From Chloroflexota bacterium (GTDB taxonomy: Bacteria > Chloroflexota > Anaerolineae > B4-G1 > SLSP01): a stretch of DNA of 36,694 bases. Where the stretch lies: positions 1 to 36,694 of the forward strand of contig JAIOAS010000012.1 of assembly GCA_019873725.1 (NCBI GenBank), in the 5' to 3' direction. The notes beneath the pieces are model-generated. The model did not search any database. It saw only the letters and a program-made list of their open reading frames with translations, and was not told the origin of the DNA. The position numbers were made by a program, and so were the translations under genes. Positions 1 through 6,733 of this stretch are shown in pieces (position 1 is the stretch's first letter; each line of letters starts with the position of its first letter).

Positions 1-494
1 GGATCGGCGGCTTTGATGAAGTAGTATACATCGTGATAAGCGCGCGCGTACCACTCCGAGCGCATGTTGTCCATCGTGTTGCAATCCGGTTCGTTGCCGA
101 TGAGCCAGATGGCTCCCGGTTGTCTGGCGATGGCGTTGAGCAGCGTTGTGCCGGTGGGAGAGACAGTGTAGCCAACCTGGACTTTATTGCTCAACACCGG
201 TTTAACGCGGACGGTTTGCATATATTGGAGGGGGGGCAGTTGCGTCGCGCCTGTGGCGCCCCAATCCCAATACCACCCGGCATTGAGATAGGCCGGCCAG
301 CCGCGCGCCTGTACATCCTTCACTTTCCTGGTCCACCCAAATCCGAACCGCCCCAGAACAAGCCCGGCTTGCTGCGCTTCAGCATGGGGAGCCGAAACGG
401 CTATGTTTGCCCCCAGCACCGCAGCAATGCCGATCACTATCGTTAAAACAAGAATTCCCGTGCGCGCTCTTCGGTTTGAACACAACTTTTTCAT
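1..494 (-). CDS. Secreted glycoside-hydrolase-like protein, 3' end missing
   Basis: The first 164 residues of a minus-strand gene that runs off the left edge. The ATG at 494 follows a GAGGG ribosome site about 8 bases upstream. The protein opens with MKKLCSNRRARTG and a hydrophobic stretch (residues 13-34) ending near AEAQQ at about 38-42, a clear signal peptide. The mature part has aromatic motifs (GRFGFGW, AGWYWDWG at about 72-79) and LIGNEPD with Glu135. An Asn-Glu-Pro segment at the end of a beta strand is the usual acid/base position in clan GH-A hydrolases (GH128/GH39/GH5-like folds). Role as an extracellular glycanase is inference; the nucleophile half is outside the window. It diverges from the hydrogenase operon across a repeat-rich spacer. 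Confidence 0.6.
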   Translation of the reverse strand, partial: MKKLCSNRRARTGILVLTIVIGIAAVLGANIAVSAPHAEAQQAGLVLGRFGFGWTRKVKDVQARGWPAYLNAGWYWDWGATGATQLPPLQYMQTVRVKPVLSNKVQVGYTVSPTGTTLLNAIARQPGAIWLIGNEPDCNTMDNMRSEWYARAYHDVYYFIKAAD

Positions 495-528
495 TTCGTA
501 TATCCCTCAATTCTTTGGCCGTTATACT

Positions 529-673
529 TATACTAGGCGCACAGTAAAATTTCCTTATTCCTGTCAGCAGATTAAGCAGATTTAGCAGATTATGCGCTGT
601 AAATCGGTCAAAAATCTGCTTAATCTGCTAAATCTGCTGATGAAAATGGCAATTTTAGTGTGCGGTTAGTATA
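529..673. repeat. Long imperfect inverted repeat
   Basis: Left arm 529-591 and right arm 611-673 are imperfect reverse complements. The outer ends match as TATACTAGGCGCACAGTAAA against TATACTAACCGCACACTAAA. The inner parts are tandem AGCAGATT(A/T) units on both arms, offset by one unit. The centre, 592-610, is a short loop. It looks like a non-autonomous palindromic element (MITE- or REP-like) just upstream of the minus-strand hydrolase gene. No open frame in it is credible. Confidence 0.6.
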
Positions 674-720
674 TATTCTACCACATTCAGATACGAATTG
701 ACCCAGGGTCTTATCCTTCT

Positions 721-789
721 TGCTCCGAGGGGAACGCCAGTTCCCCGTTTTAGGCTCATAAGATGCGGATCTGGCGATCCGCTCGAAGC
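721..789 (+). repeat. Two-hairpin GATC palindrome repeat, copy A
   Basis: The block TGCTCC leads into hairpin 1 (GGGGAACgccaGTTCCCC, 729-746), then CCGTTTTAGG, then hairpin 2 (GCGGATCtggcGATCCGC, 765-782) and CGAAGC. The same ordered blocks recur at 17961-18039, 18101-18199 and, inverted, 33617-33738, with a deleted copy at 12795-12838. It is intergenic; a small minus-strand frame across it is only translated repeat. Confidence 0.7.
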
Positions 790-825
790 AAAAATAGGAA
801 ACTGTGACAGAATGATAAAGCCCAA

Positions 826-854
826 TTGACCGCTTTTTCATTGTGCCGTATACT
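826..854 (+). promoter_or_regulatory. Sigma70-type promoter of the hydrogenase operon
   Basis: TTGACC (826-831), a 17-base spacer and TATACT (849-854) give a near-consensus promoter. The start of transcription would be near 861, just before a CCGGCgcatctGCCGG hairpin (866-881) and about 70 bases upstream of the first gene at 930. Together with 495-720 this accounts for the spacer before that gene. Confidence 0.65.
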
Positions 855-929
855 TAAGGTGGCTTCCGGCGCATCTGCCGGATTCCGCAAGGGCTTCACT
901 GTCTCATCAATCGTTGTGGAGGTTAGACT

Positions 930-1841
930 ATGGGGGAGAAATTATTTGCCAATCCTTACAGGGAATTTACCGCTATCCGCAATGTCCTCTTCGATCGGGT
1001 GATGCCGGCGCTCTCGTCCGACGCCTGGAAAGTGTTGTGCGTGGCTTTGCGCCAGACCTGGGGCGGCGACGTGGAAAGTGGGCGGGCGATCCCCGTTCAC
1101 ATCACGCTCGCCCAGTTCGAGGAAAAAACCGGCATCAAGGAATCTGGATTGATTGGCAAGGCGCTGCGTGAATGTGTGGACGCCGGTTATTTGCTGCTGG
1201 ATCAATCCGGCGAGCCGACCACCGACTTTGTGCTCAACCGCGATATCGAATTGAAGCCACTTATTCCGGCAGAGGACAAGCCCGAAAAGATCGTGCCGCT
1301 GCGGCCTGATTTGGAGAGCGCCTTTCAAGCCCTGGTCAGTTTCAGCCGGGAGATGGGGGCGACCGCCGATCTGTCACTGGTGCGTCGGGCGGTGGTCGAT
1401 AACGGGGCGGACGCCGTCGCCGATTGGATTGCGGTGGGGCGTTTGATGACGCATCTGCAGCCGCCCGCGCGCTTCAAGACGGTGCTGGAACGGCTCTTGC
1501 AGGGCGTTCCGCCACTGCCGCTCAGCATGCTGGCGCCGGAAGAACTGGCGGAAGTGGAAGAACCTGCCCCCGTCGTTCGGAAAGAGGCACGCGAGCTTTC
1601 GGCGTCCGAATTGTGGGAGGCGATTCTGGAGGCATTGCGTTCCAAGATGCGGAGCACCAAATTCAAATTCTTTGAGTCTACGGTAGGGGTCGCGCTTGGC
1701 AATGACGTGTTGACGGTGGAAGCGCCCAACGAACGAACCCGGGAATGGCTTGAGAGCGGGCAGTTTGCTGCACTGACCGTGGAAACGGCCAGGGAAGTAG
1801 CCTGGCCGTCACTACAGTTGAAATTCATCGCCAAAGCATAA
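930..1841 (+). CDS. DnaA domain-I / phage replication O-like protein
   Basis: A 303-residue soluble protein; ATG 930 has GGAGG seven bases upstream. Residues about 7-100 (NPYREFTAIRNVLFDR..., with a winged-helix-like stretch to FVLNRDIEL) resemble the N-terminal DNA-binding domain of phage replication protein O and related initiators. Residues about 225-300 (LWEAILEALRSKMRSTKF, then LTVEAPNERTREWLES) follow the pattern of DnaA domain I, which recruits helicase or partner proteins. A charged linker with prolines (about 200-222) joins them. No AAA+ motor is present, so it is not DnaA. It stands first in the operon, eight bases before the hydrogenase small subunit, an odd pairing. A DNA-binding or regulatory role is inference. 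Replication proteins normally sit near origins or on mobile elements, but nothing else here marks such an element. Confidence 0.6.
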   Translation: MGEKLFANPYREFTAIRNVLFDRVMPALSSDAWKVLCVALRQTWGGDVESGRAIPVHITLAQFEEKTGIKESGLIGKALRECVDAGYLLLDQSGEPTTDFVLNRDIELKPLIPAEDKPEKIVPLRPDLESAFQALVSFSREMGATADLSLVRRAVVDNGADAVADWIAVGRLMTHLQPPARFKTVLERLLQGVPPLPLSMLAPEELAEVEEPAPVVRKEARELSASELWEAILEALRSKMRSTKFKFFESTVGVALGNDVLTVEAPNERTREWLESGQFAALTVETAREVAWPSLQLKFIAKA

Positions 1842-1849
1842 GGATACCG

Positions 1850-2713
1850 ATGAAACGTTTCGCCGTGTTGCAGCTTTCCGGGTGCGCCGGCTGCGAAGTG
1901 GCGCTCCTTAACGCCGAGGCGTGGGTGGCGCAATACAGACTCGTTTACATGCCGTTGGTCGTTTCCGCCGAGGACGTGCCGGAGGTGGACGTCCTCCTCA
2001 TCAGCGGCGGTGTGCGCACTGACGAAGACCTCTATAAGTTGCGGCGCGCGGTGAAGAAGGCGCAGCAGGTTGTTGCAGTGGGAACGTGTGCCATTTCCGG
2101 CGGCGTTGCCAACCTGGGCGACCGTGACGATGTGCGCGCGCTCTTTCTGGCCGAAAAGGATCGCCCGCACGTGCCCCGTCTGCTCCCCAAATCCCACCCG
2201 GCCGATGCGTTCGTCACGGTGGACTTGTATGTGCCGGGTTGCCCGCCGACCTCGGAGCTGTTTATGGCGGTGCTCACGAACCCCCACGATTTTCAGGCCA
2301 GCAAGGTGGTTTGCCAGGAATGTGGGCGGCAGAAGCTCAAAGACGTGAAACCGGCGCACCTGCTTGGCTTCCAACAAGGCGAAGTGCTGCCCGACGTGTG
2401 TCTCATCAACCAGGGCTACCTCTGCGTGGGTTCTTCGACGCGCGGCGGCTGTCGTGCCCCGTGCCCGCGCGCGGGCCATCCGTGCGTGGGCTGCCGCGGG
2501 CCTTCGGACGTCTTTATCGAGAAGGAGTCTGCGGCGTGGTTCACCAGCATCAAGCGCGTGTTTGCGACGATGACGAACGTGCCGGAAGACGAAATCGAGC
2601 GGGGGTTGCGTTCCCCACAGTTGGCGCTGTTCCTCTTCCAGTTCTCCGACTATGCCGACAACAGAACTGTCGGTGGAGGCTACCATCCACGTCCGAAAGA
2701 GAAGGTGCTGTGA
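1850..2713 (+). CDS. NiFe hydrogenase small subunit, FrhG/MvhG type
   Basis: A 287-residue iron-sulfur subunit that passes electrons from the NiFe site. ATG 1850 is preceded by AAGGAT within the short gap after the upstream stop. Cys12 and Cys15 (SGCAGCE), Cys80 (VGTCAISGG) and Cys131 (PGCPP) are the four ligands expected for the proximal 4Fe-4S cluster. A second cysteine-rich part (Cys155, 158, 184, 192, 201, 205, 212, 215; RGGCRAPCPRAGHPCVGCRG) resembles the ferredoxin-like tail of F420- or heterodisulfide-linked group 3 hydrogenases (COG1941). There is no Tat signal, so it should be cytoplasmic. It is followed at once by the large subunit (1-base gap). No FrhB, MvhD, HdrA or diaphorase gene is in view, so its electron acceptor is unknown. 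Confidence 0.85.
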   Translation: MKRFAVLQLSGCAGCEVALLNAEAWVAQYRLVYMPLVVSAEDVPEVDVLLISGGVRTDEDLYKLRRAVKKAQQVVAVGTCAISGGVANLGDRDDVRALFLAEKDRPHVPRLLPKSHPADAFVTVDLYVPGCPPTSELFMAVLTNPHDFQASKVVCQECGRQKLKDVKPAHLLGFQQGEVLPDVCLINQGYLCVGSSTRGGCRAPCPRAGHPCVGCRGPSDVFIEKESAAWFTSIKRVFATMTNVPEDEIERGLRSPQLALFLFQFSDYADNRTVGGGYHPRPKEKVL

Positions 2714-2714
2714 G

Positions 2715-4031
2715 ATGACGACGCTAACCTTCCCCTTGAGCCGCATTGAGGGACACGCCCGTGTGATCATCGAAGCGCGCGGCGGAATTGTCCAATCCGC
2801 CAAATTCCAGGCCACCGAGTTTCGCGGCTTCGAGTACCTGGTGAGGGGCGCGCCTGCCGAGCAAATGCCGGTGCTGGTGCCGCGCATCTGTGGCGTGTGT
2901 TCGACCGCGCACCACGTCGCCTCGGTCAAGGCGCTGGAAGACGCCTACGGCGTCACGCCGCCGCCGTTGGCGCTGACCATCCGCGAATTATTGATGCTCG
3001 GCCAGTTGTTGCAGAACCAGGCCACGTCGCTCTTCATCTTCACGATGCCCGACCGGCTGGGGGTGGACAGCCTCTTTGACGTGGATACCACCGAATTGGA
3101 CGGTGACGCGCTGGCAGGCGTGGCGGCGCGCGCGCTGCAAGTGCGCCAGGCGGGGACGCATCTCATCACGTTGGCGGGCGGGCAGTTCATTCACCCCGTC
3201 AAAGCCGTGGTCGGCGGGGTGACGGGCGGCATCGGCGCGGCGGCTGCGTCCGCAATGCGGGCGGAGCTGGCGGAGGCGCTGCCCGTGGCATGTGCGCTCT
3301 TCGATACGTACTGGGACTATTCCGTGGCGTTGAGCGCGCGCCTGGGCACCTGGGGCGACGACGCGCCGGCCTGTTACCTCACGGCGGTCTGTGGCGAGCG
3401 TCCCAACTACTACGGCGACTTCATCCGGCTGATGGGCTGCGAAAGCGGTGACGTGTGCGCGCAGTTTCCGGCCCGCGAGTACCGCGCTTTCCTGACTGTG
3501 GAAGAGGCCGAGTACAGCTACGCCGCTCAAACCAGTTATCAGGGCCACGTCTTGCGGGCCAACAGCCTGGCGCGGGCCAACCTGGTGGACAGCCTGGGCA
3601 CGCCCTGCGCGAACGAGTATCTGCAACGCTTCCACCGCGAGTTCGGTCAACCGGCGCATGCGATTTTGCTCTTCGACCTGGCGCGCGGCATCGAATTGGT
3701 GTATGCCATCGAGCGCGCGATGGAGATTTTAGCCGATCCCCTTGAAGGCGCAGAGACGCGCATCCCCTATACCCCGCGTGATGGCGAAGGCTACGGCCTG
3801 GTTGAAGCGCCGCGCGGGCCCCTCATCCACCACTATCGCATCGAAAATGGTCTGATTGCCCAGGCCGAGTTTGTCATCCCCACCGTGCACAACATTCTGG
3901 CGATCGAGCGCGCCCTGCGCGTCGCCGCCGAACGGTACATCACACCGGAGCGGGTGAACCTGGAATTGGAGCGTGCGGTGGGACGGGTGGTGCGGGCGTT
4001 CGATCCGTGTATCGCCTGCGCGACACATTGA
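2715..4031 (+). CDS. NiFe hydrogenase large subunit lacking the C-terminal extension
   Basis: The catalytic subunit, 438 residues from ATG 2715. An upstream in-frame start at 2652 would overlap the small-subunit gene by about 60 bases, and the protein typically begins near FPLSRIEGHARV, as it does here. The N-terminal nickel motif is RICGVCSTAHH (Cys59, Cys62). The C-terminal motif is FDPCIACATH (Cys432, Cys435, His438). All four nickel-binding cysteines are therefore present. The stop codon follows His438 directly. Most NiFe large subunits carry about 15 or more residues after this His, removed by an endopeptidase during maturation; here there is nothing to remove. No hyp genes or protease are in the window. 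H2 uptake or evolution with an unknown cytoplasmic partner is inference. Confidence 0.88.
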   Translation: MTTLTFPLSRIEGHARVIIEARGGIVQSAKFQATEFRGFEYLVRGAPAEQMPVLVPRICGVCSTAHHVASVKALEDAYGVTPPPLALTIRELLMLGQLLQNQATSLFIFTMPDRLGVDSLFDVDTTELDGDALAGVAARALQVRQAGTHLITLAGGQFIHPVKAVVGGVTGGIGAAAASAMRAELAEALPVACALFDTYWDYSVALSARLGTWGDDAPACYLTAVCGERPNYYGDFIRLMGCESGDVCAQFPAREYRAFLTVEEAEYSYAAQTSYQGHVLRANSLARANLVDSLGTPCANEYLQRFHREFGQPAHAILLFDLARGIELVYAIERAMEILADPLEGAETRIPYTPRDGEGYGLVEAPRGPLIHHYRIENGLIAQAEFVIPTVHNILAIERALRVAAERYITPERVNLELERAVGRVVRAFDPCIACATH

Positions 4032-4051
4032 TGCTACAAACGTTTTCACTC

Positions 4052-4110
4052 GGGCTTTTGGTATTTTCCGTTTCTTCCTCGCATAGGTTAATGCGAGAAT
4101 GATAAAGCCC
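4052..4110 (+). terminator. Nested inverted repeat after the hydrogenase operon
   Basis: GGGCTTT (4052-4058) pairs with AAAGCCC (4104-4110), and inside it CTCGCAT (4078-4084) pairs with ATGCGAG (4091-4097). There is no T-run, so it is a weak terminator candidate. The 15-mer AGAATGATAAAGCCC (4096-4110) is also found at 809-823, so part of it may be a dispersed repeat. Confidence 0.35.
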
Positions 4111-4134
4111 TGACTGCACCAAATCGGAAACCTA

Positions 4135-4163
4135 TTGACACAGGGGAAAAATCATGCTATAGT
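4135..4163 (+). promoter_or_regulatory. Sigma70-type promoter of the first LacI gene
   Basis: Perfect TTGACA (4135-4140), 17-base spacer and TATAGT (4158-4163). Transcription should start near 4170, directly before the 24-bp palindrome at 4176-4199, an arrangement typical of autorepression. Confidence 0.75.
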
Positions 4164-4175
4164 TAAACAGACTCC

Positions 4176-4199
4176 GGTAACGATACCGGTATTGTTACC
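4176..4199 (+). promoter_or_regulatory. 24-bp palindromic operator, GGTAAC...GTTACC
   Basis: The 24 bases are self-complementary apart from one mismatched pair. They consist of GGTAACGATACC abutting GGTATTGTTACC, each with the even symmetry favoured by LacI-family dimers. Lying just downstream of the promoter and 44 bases before the regulator gene, it is the obvious autoregulatory site. I saw no other copy in the window. Confidence 0.6.
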
Positions 4200-4243
4200 G
4201 AAAAGCTATTCATTCATTATTTATTCATCGCGCTCAAGCCATT

Positions 4244-5257
4244 ATGAAGCATAACAAAAGCTCTCTTACGATTCGGGACGTTGCGGAAGCGTGTGGCGTC
4301 TCGATCTCGACTGTATCACGAGTCCTCAACAATAAGGACGACGTCTCGGCAGAGACCTACGAAAAAGTGCAGCGCGTGATTGCCGAAATGGGCTATACCT
4401 CAAGCCTGGCGGCGACCAGTATGCGCAGCCGGCGCACCAATGTCATCGGGGTTCTGGTCGTTGATCTGGGCGATCCCTTCAGTCTCGAATTGTTCAAAGG
4501 GATCGGCAAGGCCATCTACGGCACGGAGTACGATTTGATTATTTACAGCAGTGGTCGCATCGCCGCAACGGCGCAATCTGGCTGGGAGCGCTGGCACCTA
4601 TCGCGGTTGGATGGCGGTATCACGGATGGGATATTGGTCGTGACGCCTACAACGGCGGAGTTGACCACCAATTCCCCCCTGGTCGCCATCGATCCCCACG
4701 AGCATAACGTATTCCCGGCTGTCTTGTCGGCCAACCGCGAAGGGGCTATTGCGGCGATGGAGTACCTGATCAGCTTGGGGCACCGACGCATTGGCTTTAT
4801 CACCGGACGCCAGGGGTTGGTCAGTTCAAACCGCCGTCAACAGGGCTATGTCGAGGCACTCGAGCAGGCAGGATTGCCGGTCGACCCGGCGCTGATCCAG
4901 CCGGGCGATTATACCCGAGAGACCGGCTTCCGCTGCGCGCAAAACTTATTTGCCCTACCGGACCCCCCCACCGCGATTTTTGCCGCGAATGACCAATCCG
5001 CACTCGGCGTGATCGATGCGGCAAACGCAGCCGGCTTGCACATTCCTGACCATTTATCGGTGGTAGGATTCGACAATATCCCACAGGCGACAGGCTCAGT
5101 GCCCGCCTTGACCACAGTGGACCAATCCCTAAGCGAGATGGGATATATCGCCACAACGATGTTGATCAAGCTCATGCAAGGTAAATCACTCGACGCGCCG
5201 GTCTGTAAGATACCAACGCGGTTAGTGATCCGAGATTCCTGTCGAGCCGTCAAATAA
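4244..5257 (+). CDS. LacI-family transcriptional regulator (first)
   Basis: A 337-residue sugar-responsive regulator. The N-terminal helix-turn-helix is LTIRDVAEACGVSISTVSRVLNN (residues about 8-30), followed by the hinge helix ending SLAATSMRSRRT (about 53-65). The periplasmic-binding-protein-like ligand domain (NVIGVLVVDLGDPF to about 330) includes GHRRIGFITG and IFAANDQSALGV. The recognition-helix positions that set operator choice are Ile-Ser, unlike the Tyr-Gln of the neighbouring regulator, so the two should bind different sites. ATG 4244 lacks a strong ribosome site. It probably represses itself through the palindrome at 4176-4199. It converges with the second regulator gene. Its ligand and further targets cannot be read from the sequence. 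Confidence 0.9.
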   Translation: MKHNKSSLTIRDVAEACGVSISTVSRVLNNKDDVSAETYEKVQRVIAEMGYTSSLAATSMRSRRTNVIGVLVVDLGDPFSLELFKGIGKAIYGTEYDLIIYSSGRIAATAQSGWERWHLSRLDGGITDGILVVTPTTAELTTNSPLVAIDPHEHNVFPAVLSANREGAIAAMEYLISLGHRRIGFITGRQGLVSSNRRQQGYVEALEQAGLPVDPALIQPGDYTRETGFRCAQNLFALPDPPTAIFAANDQSALGVIDAANAAGLHIPDHLSVVGFDNIPQATGSVPALTTVDQSLSEMGYIATTMLIKLMQGKSLDAPVCKIPTRLVIRDSCRAVK

Positions 5258-5335
5258 GAGGGAGCGTGCGTTTTTTGCTCCAGCGCTCGGCGCGGATGCC
5301 AACAGAAACAAAAGGAGGAGCTTGCAACAATAGCG
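5258..5335. other. Spacer between convergent regulators with an orphan ribosome-site-like motif
   Basis: GGAGC (5261-5265) and GCTCC (5277-5281) form a short stem with a T-run in the loop, a poor terminator. AAAGGAGGAG (5311-5320) looks like a strong Shine-Dalgarno on the plus strand. The only start after it, TTG CAA CAA TAG, stops at once, so no gene follows it. Confidence 0.4.
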
Positions 5336-6349
5336 TTATTTCAGCGGGGCCGTACTTCCTCGCACGATCAATTCGGGATACAGCACACGTTGCTGCACCG
5401 GCATCGACGGATTACCAATCATAGAAACAAGATACTCCACACTTTGCTGCGCCAACACCTGCAAATCCTGCCGCACCGTGGTAAGCGGCGGGTTGAAATA
5501 GGCAGCTTCCCCCATATCGTCGAACCCCACAACCGACACATCTTCAGGGACACGGACGCCACGCTCGTGTAAGGCGCGTAAAGCCCCCAATGCCATCCGA
5601 TCATTCGCCACAAAAAGTGCGGTGAAAGGCTCACCGCTGTCCAGAAGTTTTATAGTGGACGCATAGCCACTGGGAACTTCAAAATCCCCTGCAATGCTAG
5701 GCCCAGGCGTCAGACCGTGTGCTTTCAGCATCGTCACCACCGTCTCGTGGCGAAGCTGGGCATCGATATGCCGTGGATGACCGGCGATCTCGGCTATCTG
5801 ACGATGTCCCAAGTCCAACAGATGTTGGATCGCCAACTCGCAGCCATGCCGTTGATCAAACACCACTGATGGTGACTTAATTCCCAATGCGGCACCCACC
5901 AGAACGAACGGCACGCCACGGCAGAGACTCCGCATTTCGGTGTAAGAGAAGAACGGCGTAGGTGTATAAATGAGCAAGCCGTCGATCATCCGGGCTGTCA
6001 GGTCGTCCAGGGCGGCCCGAATATCCTCCGGCGCCGCAAAAGGGCTGAGTTCCGAGATAAGCAGCGTGTACCCCTGTTTTCTGGCTTGATAAATCATCGC
6101 CGGCAGCGGGTCACTGTAGCGAATATCGTACATGAGCAATTGTAATATATATGAACGCCCTGTCGCCAACACCTTAGCCGCCTGGTTAGGACGGTAATCG
6201 AGTTGGCGGATTGCGGATAGGACCCGCTCGCGGGTACGCCTGGCAACGTTGGGGTGTTGGTTGATGACGCGCGAAACCGTTTGATAAGAGACTCCGGCGA
6301 GTTCAGCCACATCACGCAAGGTCGAACGCTTGACTTGTGGGTCTTGCAT
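5336..6349 (-). CDS. LacI-family regulator with E. coli LacI-type recognition helix
   Basis: A 337-residue regulator, probably of xylan/oligosaccharide use. Two adjacent ATG codons occur; 6349 sits five bases from GAGGTG (6355-6360) and is preferred over 6352. The head [20 protein letters not shown] is nearly identical to E. coli LacI around its recognition helix, including the Tyr-Gln-Thr and Arg that contact half-site TTGTGA. The hinge ([14 protein letters not shown]) and sugar-binding domain ([13 protein letters not shown] through [14 protein letters not shown]) are complete. Its own promoter carries TGTGA-N4-TCACA at 6372-6385. The same site lies in front of the ABC importer (6555-6568) and the xylanase (33331-33344). 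This strongly suggests it represses all three until an oligosaccharide binds. The inducer is unknown. Confidence 0.93.
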   Translation of the reverse strand: MQDPQVKRSTLRDVAELAGVSYQTVSRVINQHPNVARRTRERVLSAIRQLDYRPNQAAKVLATGRSYILQLLMYDIRYSDPLPAMIYQARKQGYTLLISELSPFAAPEDIRAALDDLTARMIDGLLIYTPTPFFSYTEMRSLCRGVPFVLVGAALGIKSPSVVFDQRHGCELAIQHLLDLGHRQIAEIAGHPRHIDAQLRHETVVTMLKAHGLTPGPSIAGDFEVPSGYASTIKLLDSGEPFTALFVANDRMALGALRALHERGVRVPEDVSVVGFDDMGEAAYFNPPLTTVRQDLQVLAQQSVEYLVSMIGNPSMPVQQRVLYPELIVRGSTAPLK

Positions 6350-6371
6350 CATAGCACCTCAATCCTCGAAT

Positions 6372-6385
6372 TGTGATCCCTCACA
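6372..6385 (-). promoter_or_regulatory. LacI-type operator 1 (regulator gene)
   Basis: TGTGA-tccc-TCACA on the plus strand. Read along the minus-strand transcript it is ATGTGAGGGATCACAA, matching the symmetric lac operator half-site TTGTGA with four central bases. It begins 12 bases after the -10 box, the same distance as at the xylanase promoter. Confidence 0.75.
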
Positions 6386-6397
6386 TAACTCACTAAC

Positions 6398-6426
6398 ATT
6401 ATACATTATGTCTAAACCAAATGCAA
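6398..6426 (-). promoter_or_regulatory. Promoter of the second LacI gene
   Basis: On the minus strand, a perfect TATAAT (6403-6398) with a weak TTGCAT (6426-6421) 17 bases upstream. Transcription would start near 6391, so the operator at 6372-6385 covers about +6 to +20. Confidence 0.55.
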
Positions 6427-6520
6427 TGGTTTTACGGGGGATTTTTCAGAAAAAAGTCAAAACAGGGCTTTTTCGATCTGCCTAAACCCGATAAAACGGT
6501 TGCGAAACAGTTTGAAGGTA

Positions 6521-6549
6521 TTGACTTATTGAAGGAAATGTGTTATATT
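6521..6549 (+). promoter_or_regulatory. Promoter of the ABC importer operon
   Basis: TTGACT (6521-6526), 17-base spacer, TATATT (6544-6549). The operator starts six bases after the -10 box. The transcript would have a long leader of about 175 bases before the first gene. The divergent promoter for the regulator lies about 100 bases away, and 6427-6520 shows no further feature. Confidence 0.65.
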
Positions 6550-6554
6550 AAGAA

Positions 6555-6568
6555 TGTGACCATTCACA
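6555..6568 (+). promoter_or_regulatory. LacI-type operator 2 (ABC importer)
   Basis: TGTGA-ccat-TCACA with flanks giving ATGTGACCATTCACAATT. It overlaps the predicted transcription start, so a bound repressor would block the importer promoter. Confidence 0.75.
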
Positions 6569-6644
6569 ATTAACACGCACGATCCGTGACGATTGTCTTT
6601 CCAAAGCTCGAATTCCCTGATAATTTTTCTGACCGATCCCAGAA

Positions 6645-6652
6645 GAGGAGGT
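6645..6652 (+). promoter_or_regulatory. Shine-Dalgarno-like motif without a gene in the importer leader
   Basis: GAGGAGGT is a near-perfect anti-16S match but is followed by AAAACAAGCGATACG with no usable start codon; the real gene starts 82 bases further on with its own GGAGG. A similar orphan motif lies 92 bases before the xylanase start (33318-33326). Confidence 0.45.
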
Positions 6653-6733
6653 AAAACAAGCGATACGAAATAGAGCATACTGTCCCAGGGCTAGTTTGTT
6701 TATTCAGTTTCACAAAAATATCTGGAGGAAAAA

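Noticed and set aside
33-446. Plus-strand reading frame of 137 codons at the left edge
   Set aside because: It is opposite the minus-strand hydrolase gene, which has a ribosome site, signal peptide and NEPD motif; the plus frame has none.
620-841. Minus-strand 73-codon frame
   Set aside because: It consists of the long inverted repeat plus repeat copy A and carries no family features.
1325-2929. Minus-strand 534-codon open frame
   Set aside because: It lies opposite the hydrogenase operon genes, whose cysteine motifs are intact; the composition is typical of antisense frames in GC-rich genes.
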